Below, piece by piece: positions 51,923 to 60,618 of a stretch of 64,000 bases of DNA. The notes under the pieces were generated by a model. The model saw only the letters and a list, made by a program, of their open reading frames with translations, was not told the origin of the DNA and made no database searches. Numbering within the stretch: the stretch's first letter is position 1; every line of letters begins with the position of its first letter. Origin of the DNA: JAKVBK01 sp022447275 (GTDB lineage Bacteria > Pseudomonadota > Alphaproteobacteria > Rhodobacterales > Rhodobacteraceae); NCBI GenBank assembly GCA_047125605.1, contig CP138932.1, positions 1,054,001 through 1,118,000 of the forward strand, read 5' to 3'. The translations under genes were made by a program, and so were the position numbers.

Positions 51923-52980
51923 TGGCTGAGGTTGTTCAATCCGAGCTGTCCTGCCCGGCCTGTGGGGGCCAACGTCACTTTGACCCTGCCGCGGGCCTGC
52001 TATCCTGTGACAGCTGTGGCGCCACTGAAGATCTGAGCTCACCTTGGGACGGGGCTGCTCAAAAAGAACACCCGGTTCACGGCAACACTGTGCCCGCCAC
52101 AGAGCGGCCCGCCCAAAGCGCGGATACGGCCGATATCACCCATGTTCAATGTCAGGCGTGCGGCAGTCAGCTCACCTTCGTGGGCCTCAGCCTGTCAGAG
52201 CGGTGCGGCTATTGCGATGGCCCTGTCGTGCGCAAAGACCCCGACCCCACCTACGCACCGATGGCCTTGATCCCCTTTGCCATTGCGCAAGACGCAGCAC
52301 GGCTGGCGCAGGACCAATGGATCGCCTCCCGCCTGTTTGCACCGCGCGACCTGCCAGAAAGGGTGGCTGAGGGGACAACCCGTGCGCTCTACGTCCCGTT
52401 CTGGACCATCGACGCCCAGGAAGCGACGACCTATTGGGCCAAGAAAACCGTGCGCAGCGGCAAGAATACACGGGTCGAGAACATCTCGGGCGAACAGGTG
52501 TTCACCTTCGATGATCTGTTGATGCCTGCCTCCCCTCTGGTGACGCCATTGATCCGCGACGGCATCCTCCATGAGTTTGAACCGGCCCGCCTGCGCCCCT
52601 ACACTGCGGGCTATATAGCAGGCTTTGCAGCAGAGCAGCATGCCCAGACCCTCGCCGATGGGCTAGCCGCCAACCGCAAGGATCGCCGTTTGCTGATCCG
52701 CAACAGGATCCGCAAGAAATATGGCTGGAGCGGCGTGCACAGCATCACCTTCAATACCGATACCAGCGGCGTGCACTACCGCCGCATCCTTTTGCCTGTC
52801 TGGATCACCCATTACACGGATGGGCGCGGCGTTGCATCCAAGGTGGTTACCTGCGGCATCCATGGCCGCACCTATGGCGAGCGCCCGTTTTCCAGACGCA
52901 AGGTTTTGGCAGCCAGCATGGCCGTCGTGGTGGCAACTGTGCTGTTTGGTCTGATCTGGGGCGCAGGCGCTGCGCTTTAA
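51919..52980 (+). CDS. Zinc-ribbon protein with C-terminal membrane anchor, unknown function
   Basis: A 353-residue protein; ATG 51919 or 51922 (adjacent). Two C-x2-C...C-x2-C ribbons occur: SCPACGGQRHF with LLSCDSCGATED (residues about 10-38), and VQCQACGSQLTF with SERCGYCDGPVVRK (about 76-104). The middle region has a Y-V-P-F-W-T-I-D segment seen in a family of TFIIB-type zinc-ribbon membrane proteins. A basic stretch (NRKDRRLLIRNRIRKKYGW) and one C-terminal span (VLAASMAVVVATVLFGLIWG) follow. It may tether a nucleic acid or protein complex to the membrane, but the activity is unknown. Its stop overlaps the convergent thioesterase gene by four bases. Confidence 0.75.
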   Translation: MMAEVVQSELSCPACGGQRHFDPAAGLLSCDSCGATEDLSSPWDGAAQKEHPVHGNTVPATERPAQSADTADITHVQCQACGSQLTFVGLSLSERCGYCDGPVVRKDPDPTYAPMALIPFAIAQDAARLAQDQWIASRLFAPRDLPERVAEGTTRALYVPFWTIDAQEATTYWAKKTVRSGKNTRVENISGEQVFTFDDLLMPASPLVTPLIRDGILHEFEPARLRPYTAGYIAGFAAEQHAQTLADGLAANRKDRRLLIRNRIRKKYGWSGVHSITFNTDTSGVHYRRILLPVWITHYTDGRGVASKVVTCGIHGRTYGERPFSRRKVLAASMAVVVATVLFGLIWGAGAAL

Positions 52981-53408
52981 CGCTTGGGCGGGATCGAATA
53001 GGTGAGGCCCGCGCGCGCCACCACCCCCTCCATCCCCTGCGAGCGAAGCAGCACATCCCCCACGGCCAAAACGCGCCCCAGCTTCAAAAGCCGGCACTCC
53101 GCAATGAGATCCGCGCCCGCCACAGGCTTGCGCATGAAGTCGATGCTGCAATTGGTTGTCACTGTCAGTGCCTCGGGCCCAATCCGCGACAGAACCGCCA
53201 CGTACATGGCAACATCTGCCAGCCCGAACATGGCCGGACCAGACACCGTTCCGCCGGGGCGCAGATGCTTTTCATCGGCCACAAGCCGGATCACAGCCCC
53301 CTCATCCGTGACCTCCTCAACAACGAAATCACGGTGCACCTGTGGAAAGACATTTGTCAGAAACGCTTGCAACGCGGGCGCGTCCATGACGACATGATCC
53401 AGACCCAT
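52977..53408 (-). CDS. PaaI-like hotdog-fold thioesterase
   Basis: A 143-residue hotdog protein from ATG 53408. HLRPGGTVSGPAMFGLADVA is the active-site helix region in which most PaaI-type enzymes have G-x-x-x-G-G/D. VTTNCSIDFMRKPVAGADLI forms the following strand pair. VLAVGDVLLRSQGMEGVVAR and a final T-Y-S-I-P complete the fold. It would hydrolyse acyl-CoA thioesters in the cytoplasm as a tetramer. It is divergent from an enoyl-CoA hydratase-like gene 61 bases away, which supports a role in acyl-CoA metabolism. The substrate is unknown. Confidence 0.85.
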   Translation of the reverse strand: MGLDHVVMDAPALQAFLTNVFPQVHRDFVVEEVTDEGAVIRLVADEKHLRPGGTVSGPAMFGLADVAMYVAVLSRIGPEALTVTTNCSIDFMRKPVAGADLIAECRLLKLGRVLAVGDVLLRSQGMEGVVARAGLTYSIPPKR

Positions 53409-53469
53409 GGTTTTTCCTCTTCGCGGTTTTGCCACGGGAACGCTGCATGATTGGGAAAGGGAGGACAAG

Positions 53470-54294
53470 ATGGACGGAACAGAGAAACTGAATGACGCCG
53501 CGCAAGACGCGCCGATCCTTTTGGTCGAAGACAGCGGCGCGGTCCGCTGCCTGACGATGAACCGCCCCAAGGCGCTCAACGCCCTCTCTGACGACATGCT
53601 GGCCGCACTGCAGGCGCAGATCGATGCGTTATCCCAGCGCCAGGATATCCGGGTTGTCATCCTCAAGGGTGCAGGCAAAGCCTTTTGCGCGGGCCATGAC
53701 CTGAAGGAAATGCAGGCCGGGCGGCAAGCCGGTGATGGCGGCGCCGCCTATTTCGCGGACCTCTTTGAACGCTGTGCAAAGGTGATGACCGGCCTGACAA
53801 GGCTGCCCCAGCCCGTGATCGCCCAAGTGCACGGCATCGCAACAGCCGCAGGGTGCCAACTGGTGGCCAGTTGCGATCTGGCTGTTGCCGCCGAGGACAC
53901 GAAGTTTGGCGTTAATGGCGTCAATATTGGGCTGTTCTGTTCTACACCCATGGTCGCGCTCAGCCGCAACATCGGCACCAAGGAGGCGTTCGAGATGCTG
54001 GTGACCGGCGCGTTCCGCACCGCGCCCCAAGCTCAGGAACTAGGATTGATCAACCGATCCGTGCCCACTGAAAACCTGGATAGGGCGACCCGGGATTTGG
54101 CCGAAACCGTGGCAGGCAAACTGGGCGCGGCGGTGCGGATTGGCAAAGAGGCGTTTTATAAGCAAGGCGAGATGACGCTGGAACAGGCCTATGCCTATAC
54201 CTGCGAAGTGATGGTCGAAAACCTGATGTGGCGAGACACCGAGGAAGGCATGGCAGCCTTCATTGAAAAGCGCCCGCCAGATTGGCAAGAATGA
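53470..54294 (+). CDS. Enoyl-CoA hydratase/isomerase family protein
   Basis: A 274-residue crotonase-fold protein; GGGAGG six bases before ATG 53470 fixes the start. CLTMNRPKALNALSDDMLAA is the crotonase opening. LKGAGKAFCAGHDLKEMQAG is the first oxyanion-hole loop, and HGIATAAGCQLVASCDLAVA with the following FGVNGVNIGLFCSTP is the second oxyanion-hole and acid/base region. The H-D (GHDLKE) motif resembles the hydratase subgroup called ECHDC3-like. It may hydrate a branched or unusual enoyl-CoA. It is divergent from a hotdog thioesterase. Confidence 0.88.
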   Translation: MDGTEKLNDAAQDAPILLVEDSGAVRCLTMNRPKALNALSDDMLAALQAQIDALSQRQDIRVVILKGAGKAFCAGHDLKEMQAGRQAGDGGAAYFADLFERCAKVMTGLTRLPQPVIAQVHGIATAAGCQLVASCDLAVAAEDTKFGVNGVNIGLFCSTPMVALSRNIGTKEAFEMLVTGAFRTAPQAQELGLINRSVPTENLDRATRDLAETVAGKLGAAVRIGKEAFYKQGEMTLEQAYAYTCEVMVENLMWRDTEEGMAAFIEKRPPDWQE

Positions 54295-54503
54295 GGCATC
54301 ATGCGGTTTCATGATGTCGGAAACTGCGTGCTCGCGTGTTGTTTAGTTGCGTAATGTAAGGAAATTGGGCGGTTCGCTGGATGCCCAAAATTGGGGCAAA
54401 CCTAAAAGATAAACAACACATTAACGTCGAAGACGAGCCACAGCCCCGCCTCCGACGCCCACTATACAAGAGGAAATCAATCCTTTTGTGGAGCGCCTCT
54501 CCC

Positions 54504-55484
54504 ATGCGCATACATTGCTCAATATTGTTGGCAATGCTGGCTCTTGCACCCGTGGTGCCAGCCAATGCTGCTTCGATCAACGCGACCACGTTATTTGTCG
54601 ACGTGTTTGCGGGCACCAACAACCCCGGTGGCGCGGGGCTGCGTATGGCACCTGGCACAGGTGTCTACGTTATTGATGCTTTCCTGACAGAGCTAGTTTT
54701 CCCAGACGTCACCTTCTCCTCGAGCGGCAATTTTGGAACCGCTGCTGGCTTGGAAGTGCTCACGGGGCGCAATCAGGTGAACGTGGAATGGGGCGATCTG
54801 GATACGGCCTCGGACGGCGATGACCACGGCATGGAAAAGATCAACCAGCAGCCCACCTCACAGTAATTTACCGATCCTGCGATTCAAGATCGGGCCCTCC
54901 TTACGATTTTCTCAGGGCTCAGCCCGACGGAGATGACCGATGGTGAAGGCGGCGCAACTTATTCGTTCAAAGTGGCCTTCAAAAATGGGATTCGTGACAA
55001 CAACAATGGTGTCGACGGCGTGCCCGAGATTGTGATGTTCGAGCGCGGCCGCAATGACAATTTCAACGTGCGCCTGATCACAGGGGGCACATTTGATTTG
55101 CCTGTTGTAACCGACCCGCTTTCCATCAGCAGCAGTGACTTTGCCGATGTTGGTTTCCGCGTAAATACCCGTGAGATTGGCGCCCCACAAACGCTAGGTG
55201 TGGGTGCCTATGACCTCAACAATTGGGGCCTTGAGAATGGCGAAACGGTGTATGGCTACATCTTTGAAGGAATGGGCGCAGATATGGCGGGGATTTTCTC
55301 CTCGGGCTTCAGTGACCAGTTCACCGCGCCGATCTATATGGGCAGCCCTTTGCCCGCCGTTCCAGGCACGGCGGCGGCCGCAACGAGCGTGGTGCCACTG
55401 CCCCCAGGCATTGCGCTGCTTGCTGCCGGGCTGGCAATGGCAGGCATCCTGCGCATACGCCAGGGAACACGAGTGGCCGCGTAA
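54504..55484 (+). pseudogene. Secreted VPLPA-CTERM protein interrupted by one in-frame TAA
   Basis: One frame runs from ATG 54504 to 55484 with a single TAA at 54864-54866. Before it come a signal peptide (LLAMLALAPVVPANAASINA) and an extracellular-type beta-rich part ending H-G-M-E-K-I-N-Q-Q-P-T-S-Q. Directly after it the frame continues F-T-D-P-A-I-Q-D-R-A-L-L-T-I-F-S-G-L-S-P with no loss. The end carries VVPLPPGIALLAAGLAMAGI and then a basic tail, the V-P-L-P C-terminal sorting signal common in Rhodobacterales, meaning processing and anchoring at the membrane. Without the stop it would be 326 residues. A downstream ATG at 54933 is far from any ribosome site. The family is otherwise unknown; it may be a recent nonsense mutation or an error. 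Confidence 0.7.
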
Positions 55485-55653
55485 TCTGGACAGCAGCCTA
55501 GTTATCAAGCCCTCTACGGGTGTGCGCTGCGTCTGAGAGGCGGAGTGCATGTCTTTGCGGTGTCAGCCTAAGTGTTCATGTCTTTGAGCCGATGCCGTCG
55601 CAGGCAAACAGACCATGCTGGGCTTCAGAACCAGCCTGCAAAAAAAATTATAG

Positions 55654-55672
55654 AACATTTTATCTAAATGTT
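55654..55672 (+). promoter_or_regulatory. Putative TetR operator palindrome
   Basis: The inverted repeat AACATTT-TATCT-AAATGTT has perfect 7-bp arms and lies 85 bases before the TetR start, within an AT-rich patch. TetR-family repressors bind such palindromes at their own promoters. The site is predicted from position and symmetry only. Confidence 0.45.
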
Positions 55673-55757
55673 GCGCGGCACACCTCATCAGAGCTACGGT
55701 TCGGTGGTGCAAAATTGGGGGCCACGGGGAAGCTGGACGCAACAGCGGCGGTTCAGC

Positions 55758-56417
55758 ATGGCTCAAGCAGCGCGTTCCTATCACCACGGCAGTCTACGCT
55801 CCGCGCTTCTGGACGCGGCCCAAAGCCTTGTCGCAGACCAGGGCCTTGCGCGGTTTTCTATGCGCGAGGTTGCCCGCAAAGTTGGCGTGAGCCACGCGGC
55901 CCCGTCCCACCACTTTGGGGATGCCTCAGGCTTGCTGCAGGCACTGGCAGTGCGTGGGTTTTCAATGCTCAAGCAGCAGATCACCGAACAAAAACAAATG
56001 GCAGTGCAGGCCACTGGCGTTTCGGGCCCAGAAGCGGAACTCTATGCTGCCGCCCTTGCCTACGTGGATTTTGCCGAAGAAAACCCATCGCTGTTTCGAC
56101 TGATGTATCGGCCGCAGACAGAGCCTTGCAACACCACGCTGGAGCCTGCGTCAAATGCGGTTTTTGCAGAGTTTGCACGCCCGATCGAACAGATGCGCGG
56201 CCGCTCGCCCTATACCAATCAGGACGCGGCCACGGATGGGATCTCTACCCTGTGCCTCGTGCATGGGATCGCCGATTTACTCATTGCAGGGCGTCTTTCA
56301 CCGCTTGCAGGCAGCGCGCGTGCTGAAAGGGCCCGCCTCGTCTACAACCTGCTGACACGGGATCCGCCTCTGAAGCAGCCAAAACCACAGGGGCTATCGG
56401 TCGTGTCCAACACTTGA
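55758..56417 (+). CDS. TetR/AcrR-family transcriptional regulator
   Basis: A 219-residue regulator from ATG 55758. RSALLDAAQSLVADQGLARF with SMREVARKVGVSHAAPSHHF is the TetR helix-turn-helix. The C-terminal part has a TetR_C_33-like pattern (YVDFAEENPSLFRLMYRP, then DGISTLCLVHGIADLLIAGR) that forms the ligand-binding and dimer domain. It is followed by tRNA-Pro on the other strand. Target genes are not evident; autoregulation is suggested by a palindrome 85 bases upstream. Confidence 0.85.
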   Translation: MAQAARSYHHGSLRSALLDAAQSLVADQGLARFSMREVARKVGVSHAAPSHHFGDASGLLQALAVRGFSMLKQQITEQKQMAVQATGVSGPEAELYAAALAYVDFAEENPSLFRLMYRPQTEPCNTTLEPASNAVFAEFARPIEQMRGRSPYTNQDAATDGISTLCLVHGIADLLIAGRLSPLAGSARAERARLVYNLLTRDPPLKQPKPQGLSVVSNT

Positions 56418-56425
56418 AGGAAAAG

Positions 56426-56502
56426 TGGTCGGGGCGGCGAGATTCGAACTCACGACCTTCTGTACCCAAAACAGACGCGCTACCAGGCTGCGCTACGCCC
56501 CG
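56426..56502 (-). tRNA. tRNA-Pro (anticodon TGG)
   Basis: Read from 56502 down: a 7-bp acceptor stem CGGGGCG/CGCCCCG, D arm with A-G-C-C-T-G-G-T-A loop, anticodon arm TCTGT-TTTGGGT-ACAGA (anticodon TGG), T arm GTGAG-TTCGAAT-CTCGC, discriminator A and an encoded CCA. All stems pair fully apart from one G-T in the T arm. Length is 77 with CCA. It is a standard elongator tRNA reading CCN proline codons, chiefly CCA and CCG. Confidence 0.96.
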
Positions 56503-56592
56503 ACGCCGAGAGCCTTAAATGGCCTCGCAGCCATTGAAAAGCCCAAACCGCAGGTTTTGGTGTCAAAAGTTATCGTATAGCCGTTTGCGGTG

Positions 56593-57081
56593 CTAACAAG
56601 GCCACGCCACGAAGCGGCCCAGTCCAGGGTGGCGCATCAAAGTGCCAGGCGTGATGCCCAATTCGGCTGCCAACCCGCCGTTGATCTCTAATACGAACTG
56701 CGTCTGCCCCGGCCCCAGAATCGCACGCAAATCACCCGGAATGGCATTGGCATGGACTTTGGTCACCGTCCCGGTTGAATCCGCAAAGATCATGTCGAGC
56801 GGGATTAGCGTGTTCTTCATCCAGAAGGCCACCTGTGCGGGTGCTTCATAGATAAACAGCATCCCCGCATCAGCATCCATATCGGTGCGATACATCAAAC
56901 CCATGCTGCGTGATTCTGGAGTGTCGGCGGTTTCAACTGTGAAACTGGCGCTGCCCCAACGCCCCTTGAGATCAATCCGATCTGCACGACAATCGGCCTC
57001 TGCCGAGGCGCCCGTTGCAAAACAAACCGCAAGCAAAGCCCCTGCCAACTTTGCAAGAGCGTTGGCAACACGAGGCCCCAT
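56593..57081 (-). CDS. DUF192-family secreted protein
   Basis: A 162-residue protein from ATG 57081, which overlaps the stop of the cold-shock gene by one base. A signal peptide (ALAKLAGALLAVCFATGASA) precedes the DUF192 domain. SRSMGLMYRTDMDADAGMLF, VAFWMKNTLIPLDMIFADST and FVLEINGGLAAELGI are the family blocks. The function of DUF192 is not established; members are small periplasmic or extracellular proteins. Its coupling to a double cold-shock gene recurs in Rhodobacterales. The shared regulation would be at transcription from upstream of the cold-shock gene. Confidence 0.88.
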   Translation of the reverse strand: MGPRVANALAKLAGALLAVCFATGASAEADCRADRIDLKGRWGSASFTVETADTPESRSMGLMYRTDMDADAGMLFIYEAPAQVAFWMKNTLIPLDMIFADSTGTVTKVHANAIPGDLRAILGPGQTQFVLEINGGLAAELGITPGTLMRHPGLGRFVAWPC

Positions 57082-57659
57082 CAGTCCTCGTCTTCGCCGT
57101 CGGGGTTCAAGGCTGGCAGGTCGTCCGCATCCATTTGCGGGGCGGCTTCCCATGCTGCGACTTCCGCAGCAAGTCGACCACGGCGCCCATCGACCACGCG
57201 GATAGCAACCGCCTCTCCGGGCGCAAGATCTGCAAGACCAGAGCGCCGCAACACTTCAAAATGAACGAAGATGTCGTCGGAAAACCCAAAGACGTTTGCA
57301 AAGCCAAAGCCCTTTGACTTGTCGAACCACTTCATGCGCGCGGGCACAAGGGGCGCAGACGCCAACTGTTCCGGGTCAGAATACTCGAGATCGCTCAGCG
57401 GTGTGTCGCTGCCACAGGTCGGCGGAGCGATGCTCAGCACCTCAATTGCCTGCAGTCCGCGCGGCGTTTCCTGAACGCTGAGCGACACAAGCGCCCCATC
57501 CACAACTGAACCCTGACCAAAGTTCCTCAGAACATTGGCATGCAAAAGAATGTCAGCCCCCCCACTATCGGCCACGACAAATCCAAATCCGCGTGCAGGG
57601 TCGAACCATTTGACCGTGCCATCAACCACGCGCAGAGGCTTGATGTCTTCATCATCCAT
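57081..57659 (-). CDS. Cold-shock protein with two CSD domains
   Basis: A 192-residue protein from ATG 57659. The first cold-shock domain covers about residues 12-75, with VKWFDPARGFGFVVADSGGA as RNP1. The second covers about 110-175, with MKWFDKSKGFGFANVFGFSD and a following D-I-F-V-H-F (RNP2). Both should bind single-stranded RNA or DNA. The tail is acidic. Such two-domain proteins are typical of Rhodobacterales and act as RNA chaperones. It is the first gene of the pair with DUF192. The intergenic region before it has no obvious terminator from pdxH. Confidence 0.9.
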   Translation of the reverse strand: MDDEDIKPLRVVDGTVKWFDPARGFGFVVADSGGADILLHANVLRNFGQGSVVDGALVSLSVQETPRGLQAIEVLSIAPPTCGSDTPLSDLEYSDPEQLASAPLVPARMKWFDKSKGFGFANVFGFSDDIFVHFEVLRRSGLADLAPGEAVAIRVVDGRRGRLAAEVAAWEAAPQMDADDLPALNPDGEDED

Positions 57660-57792
57660 TAAAGCTGTCCTTCGACCCGCAGGCCGTCCCTGTCCCCACT
57701 TCATTAGCGCCGTGTAACGCGCCACGATCAAGAGGGAAAATGTTTGGGTACGCTACGACATTTTGTCTAGGCTGATTTTTGCCAAATATTTT

Positions 57793-58416
57793 TCACGGGT
57801 TAAGGCGCATAATCTTCCATGTGCTGCTATCGGAAGCAGTTCGTGTCCAGCGGAACCGATCATGTAAGCGGAAGGCCCCATCCGCCCAAAACTCGATTTC
57901 CAGCGGAAGGATGCGAATCCCCCCCCAATGCGGCGGCCGTTTAGGAACCGGACCGTGTGATCCTGTCACGCGCGCCACCTCAGCCATCAGGGCAGTCCGC
58001 GAAGCAAGGGGGCGCGATTGCTTCGAAGCCCAAGCTCCAAGGCGCGATTTCAGGGACCGGGAATCGTAATAGGCATCTGCCAGCGGCCCATCCTCGCGCT
58101 CGGTGATGCCGCGTACCCGGATCTGGCGGTGCAGGGATTTCCAATGCATCACAAACGCCGCCTTGCCGGTTGCAGCAATCTCGGTGCCCTTCGCGCTGTC
58201 ATAGTTTGTGTAGAACACGAAAGCGCCAGTTTTGTCCCCTGCGGCCTCAATGTCTTTGAGCAACACCATTCTGGCATTGGGCATGCCTTCGGCATCCACC
58301 GTCGAAAGGGCGATCGCATTGGGATCATTGGGCTCTGAGGCCTCGGCTTCTTTCAGCCACGCCTGCGCCAGTTTGAAGGGATCATCCCCTGCAAAAATCC
58401 CAGAGCGATCAGACAT
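57793..58416 (-). CDS. pdxH: Pyridoxamine 5'-phosphate oxidase
   Basis: A 207-residue FMN enzyme from ATG 58416. MPNARMVLLKDIEAAGDKTG and VFYTNYDSAKGTEIAATGKA form the FMN/PLP site. FVMHWKSLHRQIRVRGITER matches the family W-x-x-L-x-R-Q-V/I-R-x-x-G motif. ILPLEIEFWADGAFRLHDRF and a final M-R-L-N-P close it. It makes pyridoxal 5'-phosphate in the last step of the salvage and de novo pathway. Divergent from fabI, 149 bases between starts. Confidence 0.95.
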   Translation of the reverse strand: MSDRSGIFAGDDPFKLAQAWLKEAEASEPNDPNAIALSTVDAEGMPNARMVLLKDIEAAGDKTGAFVFYTNYDSAKGTEIAATGKAAFVMHWKSLHRQIRVRGITEREDGPLADAYYDSRSLKSRLGAWASKQSRPLASRTALMAEVARVTGSHGPVPKRPPHWGGIRILPLEIEFWADGAFRLHDRFRWTRTASDSSTWKIMRLNP

Positions 58417-58565
58417 GTGATGTCCCCCATTTTCCTGCCGTATGTTTGCGGTTCTAGCGCAGAACAGCGCCGCTGCAACGGCCAAAGCCCCAGAATGCTT
58501 GCACAAGCGGCATCGTTTGGCCTATGCACCGCCCAGAATTGCAGAGTTAAGAACGAGGCGCCGGA

Positions 58566-59375
58566 ATGTCGAACCAACTTATGGCTGGCAAGCGCGGGCT
58601 GATAATGGGCCTGGCCAATGACAAATCCATCGCATGGGGCATTGCAGAAGCCCTGCACGGCGCAGGCGCAGAAATCGCCCTGACCTATCAAGGCGATGCG
58701 TTCAAGAAACGGGCAATCCCGTTGGCCGAAAAGCTCGGTTGCAATCATCTCATGGAATGCGACGTGAACGATGATGACAGCGTCGACGCGGTGTTCAAGC
58801 AACTCGAAGACTCCTGGGGCGCCTTGGATTTCTACGTTCATGCCATTGGGTTTTCAGACAAAAACGAGTTGCGCGGCCGCTATGTCGAAACCAGCCGTGA
58901 AAACTTCGCCATGTCGATGGATATCTCGGTCTATTCGTTCACATCCTGCGTGCGCCGCGCCTCAGCTCTGATGACAGATGGCGGCTCCTGCCTGACGCTG
59001 TCCTATTACGGGGCCGAGAAAGTCATGCCCCATTACAATGTGATGGGTGTCGCCAAGGCCGCGCTGGAGGCCTCCGTGCGGTACCTCGCCGAAGATCTCG
59101 GCAAGGATGGCGTGCGCGTCAACGCGATCTCAGCCGGCCCCATCAAGACGCTTGCTGCCTCTGGCATCGGTGACTTCCGCTACATTTTGAAGTGGAACGA
59201 ATATAATTCCCCACTGCGCCGCAACGTGACACAGCAAGACGTGGGTAAATCCGCACTTTACCTGCTGTCTGATCTGGGCAGCGGTGTAACAGGTGAAACC
59301 CATCACGTAGATGCGGGCTACCACGTTGTCGGCATGAAAGCCGTAGACGCGCCCGACATCTCCAAAGGTGGTTAA
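58566..59375 (+). CDS. fabI: Enoyl-ACP reductase (NADH), FabI
   Basis: A 269-residue SDR-type reductase; the ATG at 58566 and a second six codons on are both possible. GLIMGLANDKSIAWGIAEAL is the NAD site typical of FabI. LSYYGAEKVMPHYNVMGVAK contains the Y-x6-Y and M-x2-K active residues. VRVNAISAGPIKTLAASGIG is the substrate-binding loop. It performs the last step of each fatty acid elongation cycle. The LysE-type exporter and gpt follow in the same direction with short gaps, suggesting a loose transcript. Confidence 0.95.
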   Translation: MSNQLMAGKRGLIMGLANDKSIAWGIAEALHGAGAEIALTYQGDAFKKRAIPLAEKLGCNHLMECDVNDDDSVDAVFKQLEDSWGALDFYVHAIGFSDKNELRGRYVETSRENFAMSMDISVYSFTSCVRRASALMTDGGSCLTLSYYGAEKVMPHYNVMGVAKAALEASVRYLAEDLGKDGVRVNAISAGPIKTLAASGIGDFRYILKWNEYNSPLRRNVTQQDVGKSALYLLSDLGSGVTGETHHVDAGYHVVGMKAVDAPDISKGG

Positions 59376-59378
59376 GCC

Positions 59379-59981
59379 ATGGACTGGGGCCACCTGATCG
59401 TTTTCAACGTGACGTTGCTTGCCGCGATGGCGGCCCCCGGCCCCGCCCTTTTGTTTGCCCTGCGCCAATCGGTTTCGGGGGGCTTTTTCACCGGGGTGCT
59501 GACCGGTGCGGGCCTGGCCGTTGTGGCAGCTGCCTGGACGGGCGCAGCACTTCTAGGCCTCGATGCCGTCTTCTCGCTGTTTCCGTTTGCGTATTCCGGA
59601 CTGAAACTCACAGGCGCGCTCTACCTTCTGTGGGTCGCCTATGGTTTGTGGCGTGACGCCGCGCAGCCCGTTGGCAAAGAGGCCACGCCCGGAGCAAAAG
59701 CATTCCTTGGGGGGATGCTTGTAAACCTTGCCAACCCGAAATCAGTGCTCTTTGCGGCATCGGTTTTGATTGTGATCTTCCCACCGGATCTGAGCCTTGG
59801 CCAAAAGGCATTGATCGTTGGCAATCACCTGTGTGTTGAACTTGCTGTTTATGCGCTGTTTGCGGCCGCCTTGGCCAGCCCCCCTGCCCGTACAGGCTAC
59901 TTACGCCTTAAACCTGTGATCGACCGTTTGGCCGGCGCCCTTCTGGGCGCGCTCGGCCTGCGACTGCTGCTTGACCGATAG
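59379..59981 (+). CDS. LysE-family amino acid/metabolite exporter
   Basis: A 200-residue inner-membrane protein with about six hydrophobic segments. NVTLLAAMAAPGPALLFALR is the P-G-P motif region of LysE/RhtB exporters. VSGGFFTGVLTGAGLAVVAA and FLGGMLVNLANPKSVLFAAS (with N-P-K) are further family motifs. It starts three bases after fabI. The transported compound is not known; relatives export lysine, homoserine, threonine or related metabolites. Confidence 0.87.
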   Translation: MDWGHLIVFNVTLLAAMAAPGPALLFALRQSVSGGFFTGVLTGAGLAVVAAAWTGAALLGLDAVFSLFPFAYSGLKLTGALYLLWVAYGLWRDAAQPVGKEATPGAKAFLGGMLVNLANPKSVLFAASVLIVIFPPDLSLGQKALIVGNHLCVELAVYALFAAALASPPARTGYLRLKPVIDRLAGALLGALGLRLLLDR

Positions 59982-59991
59982 GAACTTTGCA

Positions 59992-60495
59992 ATGACCGAC
60001 CGCCTGCCCCACGAAAAAGGCTTCCATGTCAGCTGGGATCAGATCCACCGCGACAGCCGTGCTTTGGCCTGGCGCCTCGACAAGCAAGGTCCCGGCCCTG
60101 AAGGGGATTGGAAAGCCGTTGTGGCCATCACCCGTGGCGGCATGGCCCCTGCGATGATCGTCAGCCGTGAACTGGACATCCGCACTGTCGACACGATCTC
60201 GGTCAAATCCTACGACAACCAAACCCAAACCTCTGCCAGCGTGCTGAAATCACCAGATGCAGAATTGATGGGCGATGGCACCGGCATTCTTGTCATCGAT
60301 GATCTGGTCGATAGCGGCAAAACACTGGAACTCGTGCGCGCGCTCTATCCAAACGCGCATTTCGCAACGGTCTATGCCAAGCCAAAGGGCGAGCCGATGG
60401 TGGATACATTCATCACCGGCGTCAGTCAGGACACATGGATCTTTTTCCCCTGGGACATGGCCTTGCAGTATGTGGAGCCCTATCGCGGCACCTGA
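59992..60495 (+). CDS. gpt: Xanthine-guanine phosphoribosyltransferase
   Basis: A 167-residue type I phosphoribosyltransferase; AGGAAC precedes ATG 59992. VVAITRGGMAPAMIVSRELD is followed by the PRPP-binding motif GILVIDDLVDSGKTLELVRA. DTWIFFPWDMALQYVEPYRG near the end is specific to Gpt-type enzymes and holds the W/F stack on the purine. It salvages guanine and xanthine to nucleotides using PRPP. A strong terminator follows 24 bases after the stop. Confidence 0.93.
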   Translation: MTDRLPHEKGFHVSWDQIHRDSRALAWRLDKQGPGPEGDWKAVVAITRGGMAPAMIVSRELDIRTVDTISVKSYDNQTQTSASVLKSPDAELMGDGTGILVIDDLVDSGKTLELVRALYPNAHFATVYAKPKGEPMVDTFITGVSQDTWIFFPWDMALQYVEPYRGT

Positions 60496-60518
60496 TCCGC
60501 TGCCTGTACACAAATGGT

Positions 60519-60549
60519 AAAAGGCCTGACGCAGACGTCAGGCCTTTTT
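60519..60549 (+). terminator. Rho-independent terminator after gpt
   Basis: Arms AAAAGGCCTGACG (60519-60531) and CGTCAGGCCTTTT (60536-60548) are perfect over 13 bp with a four-base loop, followed by T G T T T. It ends the fabI-lysE-gpt direction of transcription and, on the other strand, lies downstream of the Ntn hydrolase gene, so it may act in both directions. Confidence 0.9.
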
Positions 60550-60618
60550 GTTTGTTCAGTTACGGCCAACGGACGCCTTGCCGTTTGCCAAAGGCGACAG
60601 GACGCCGAACGCACAGTC

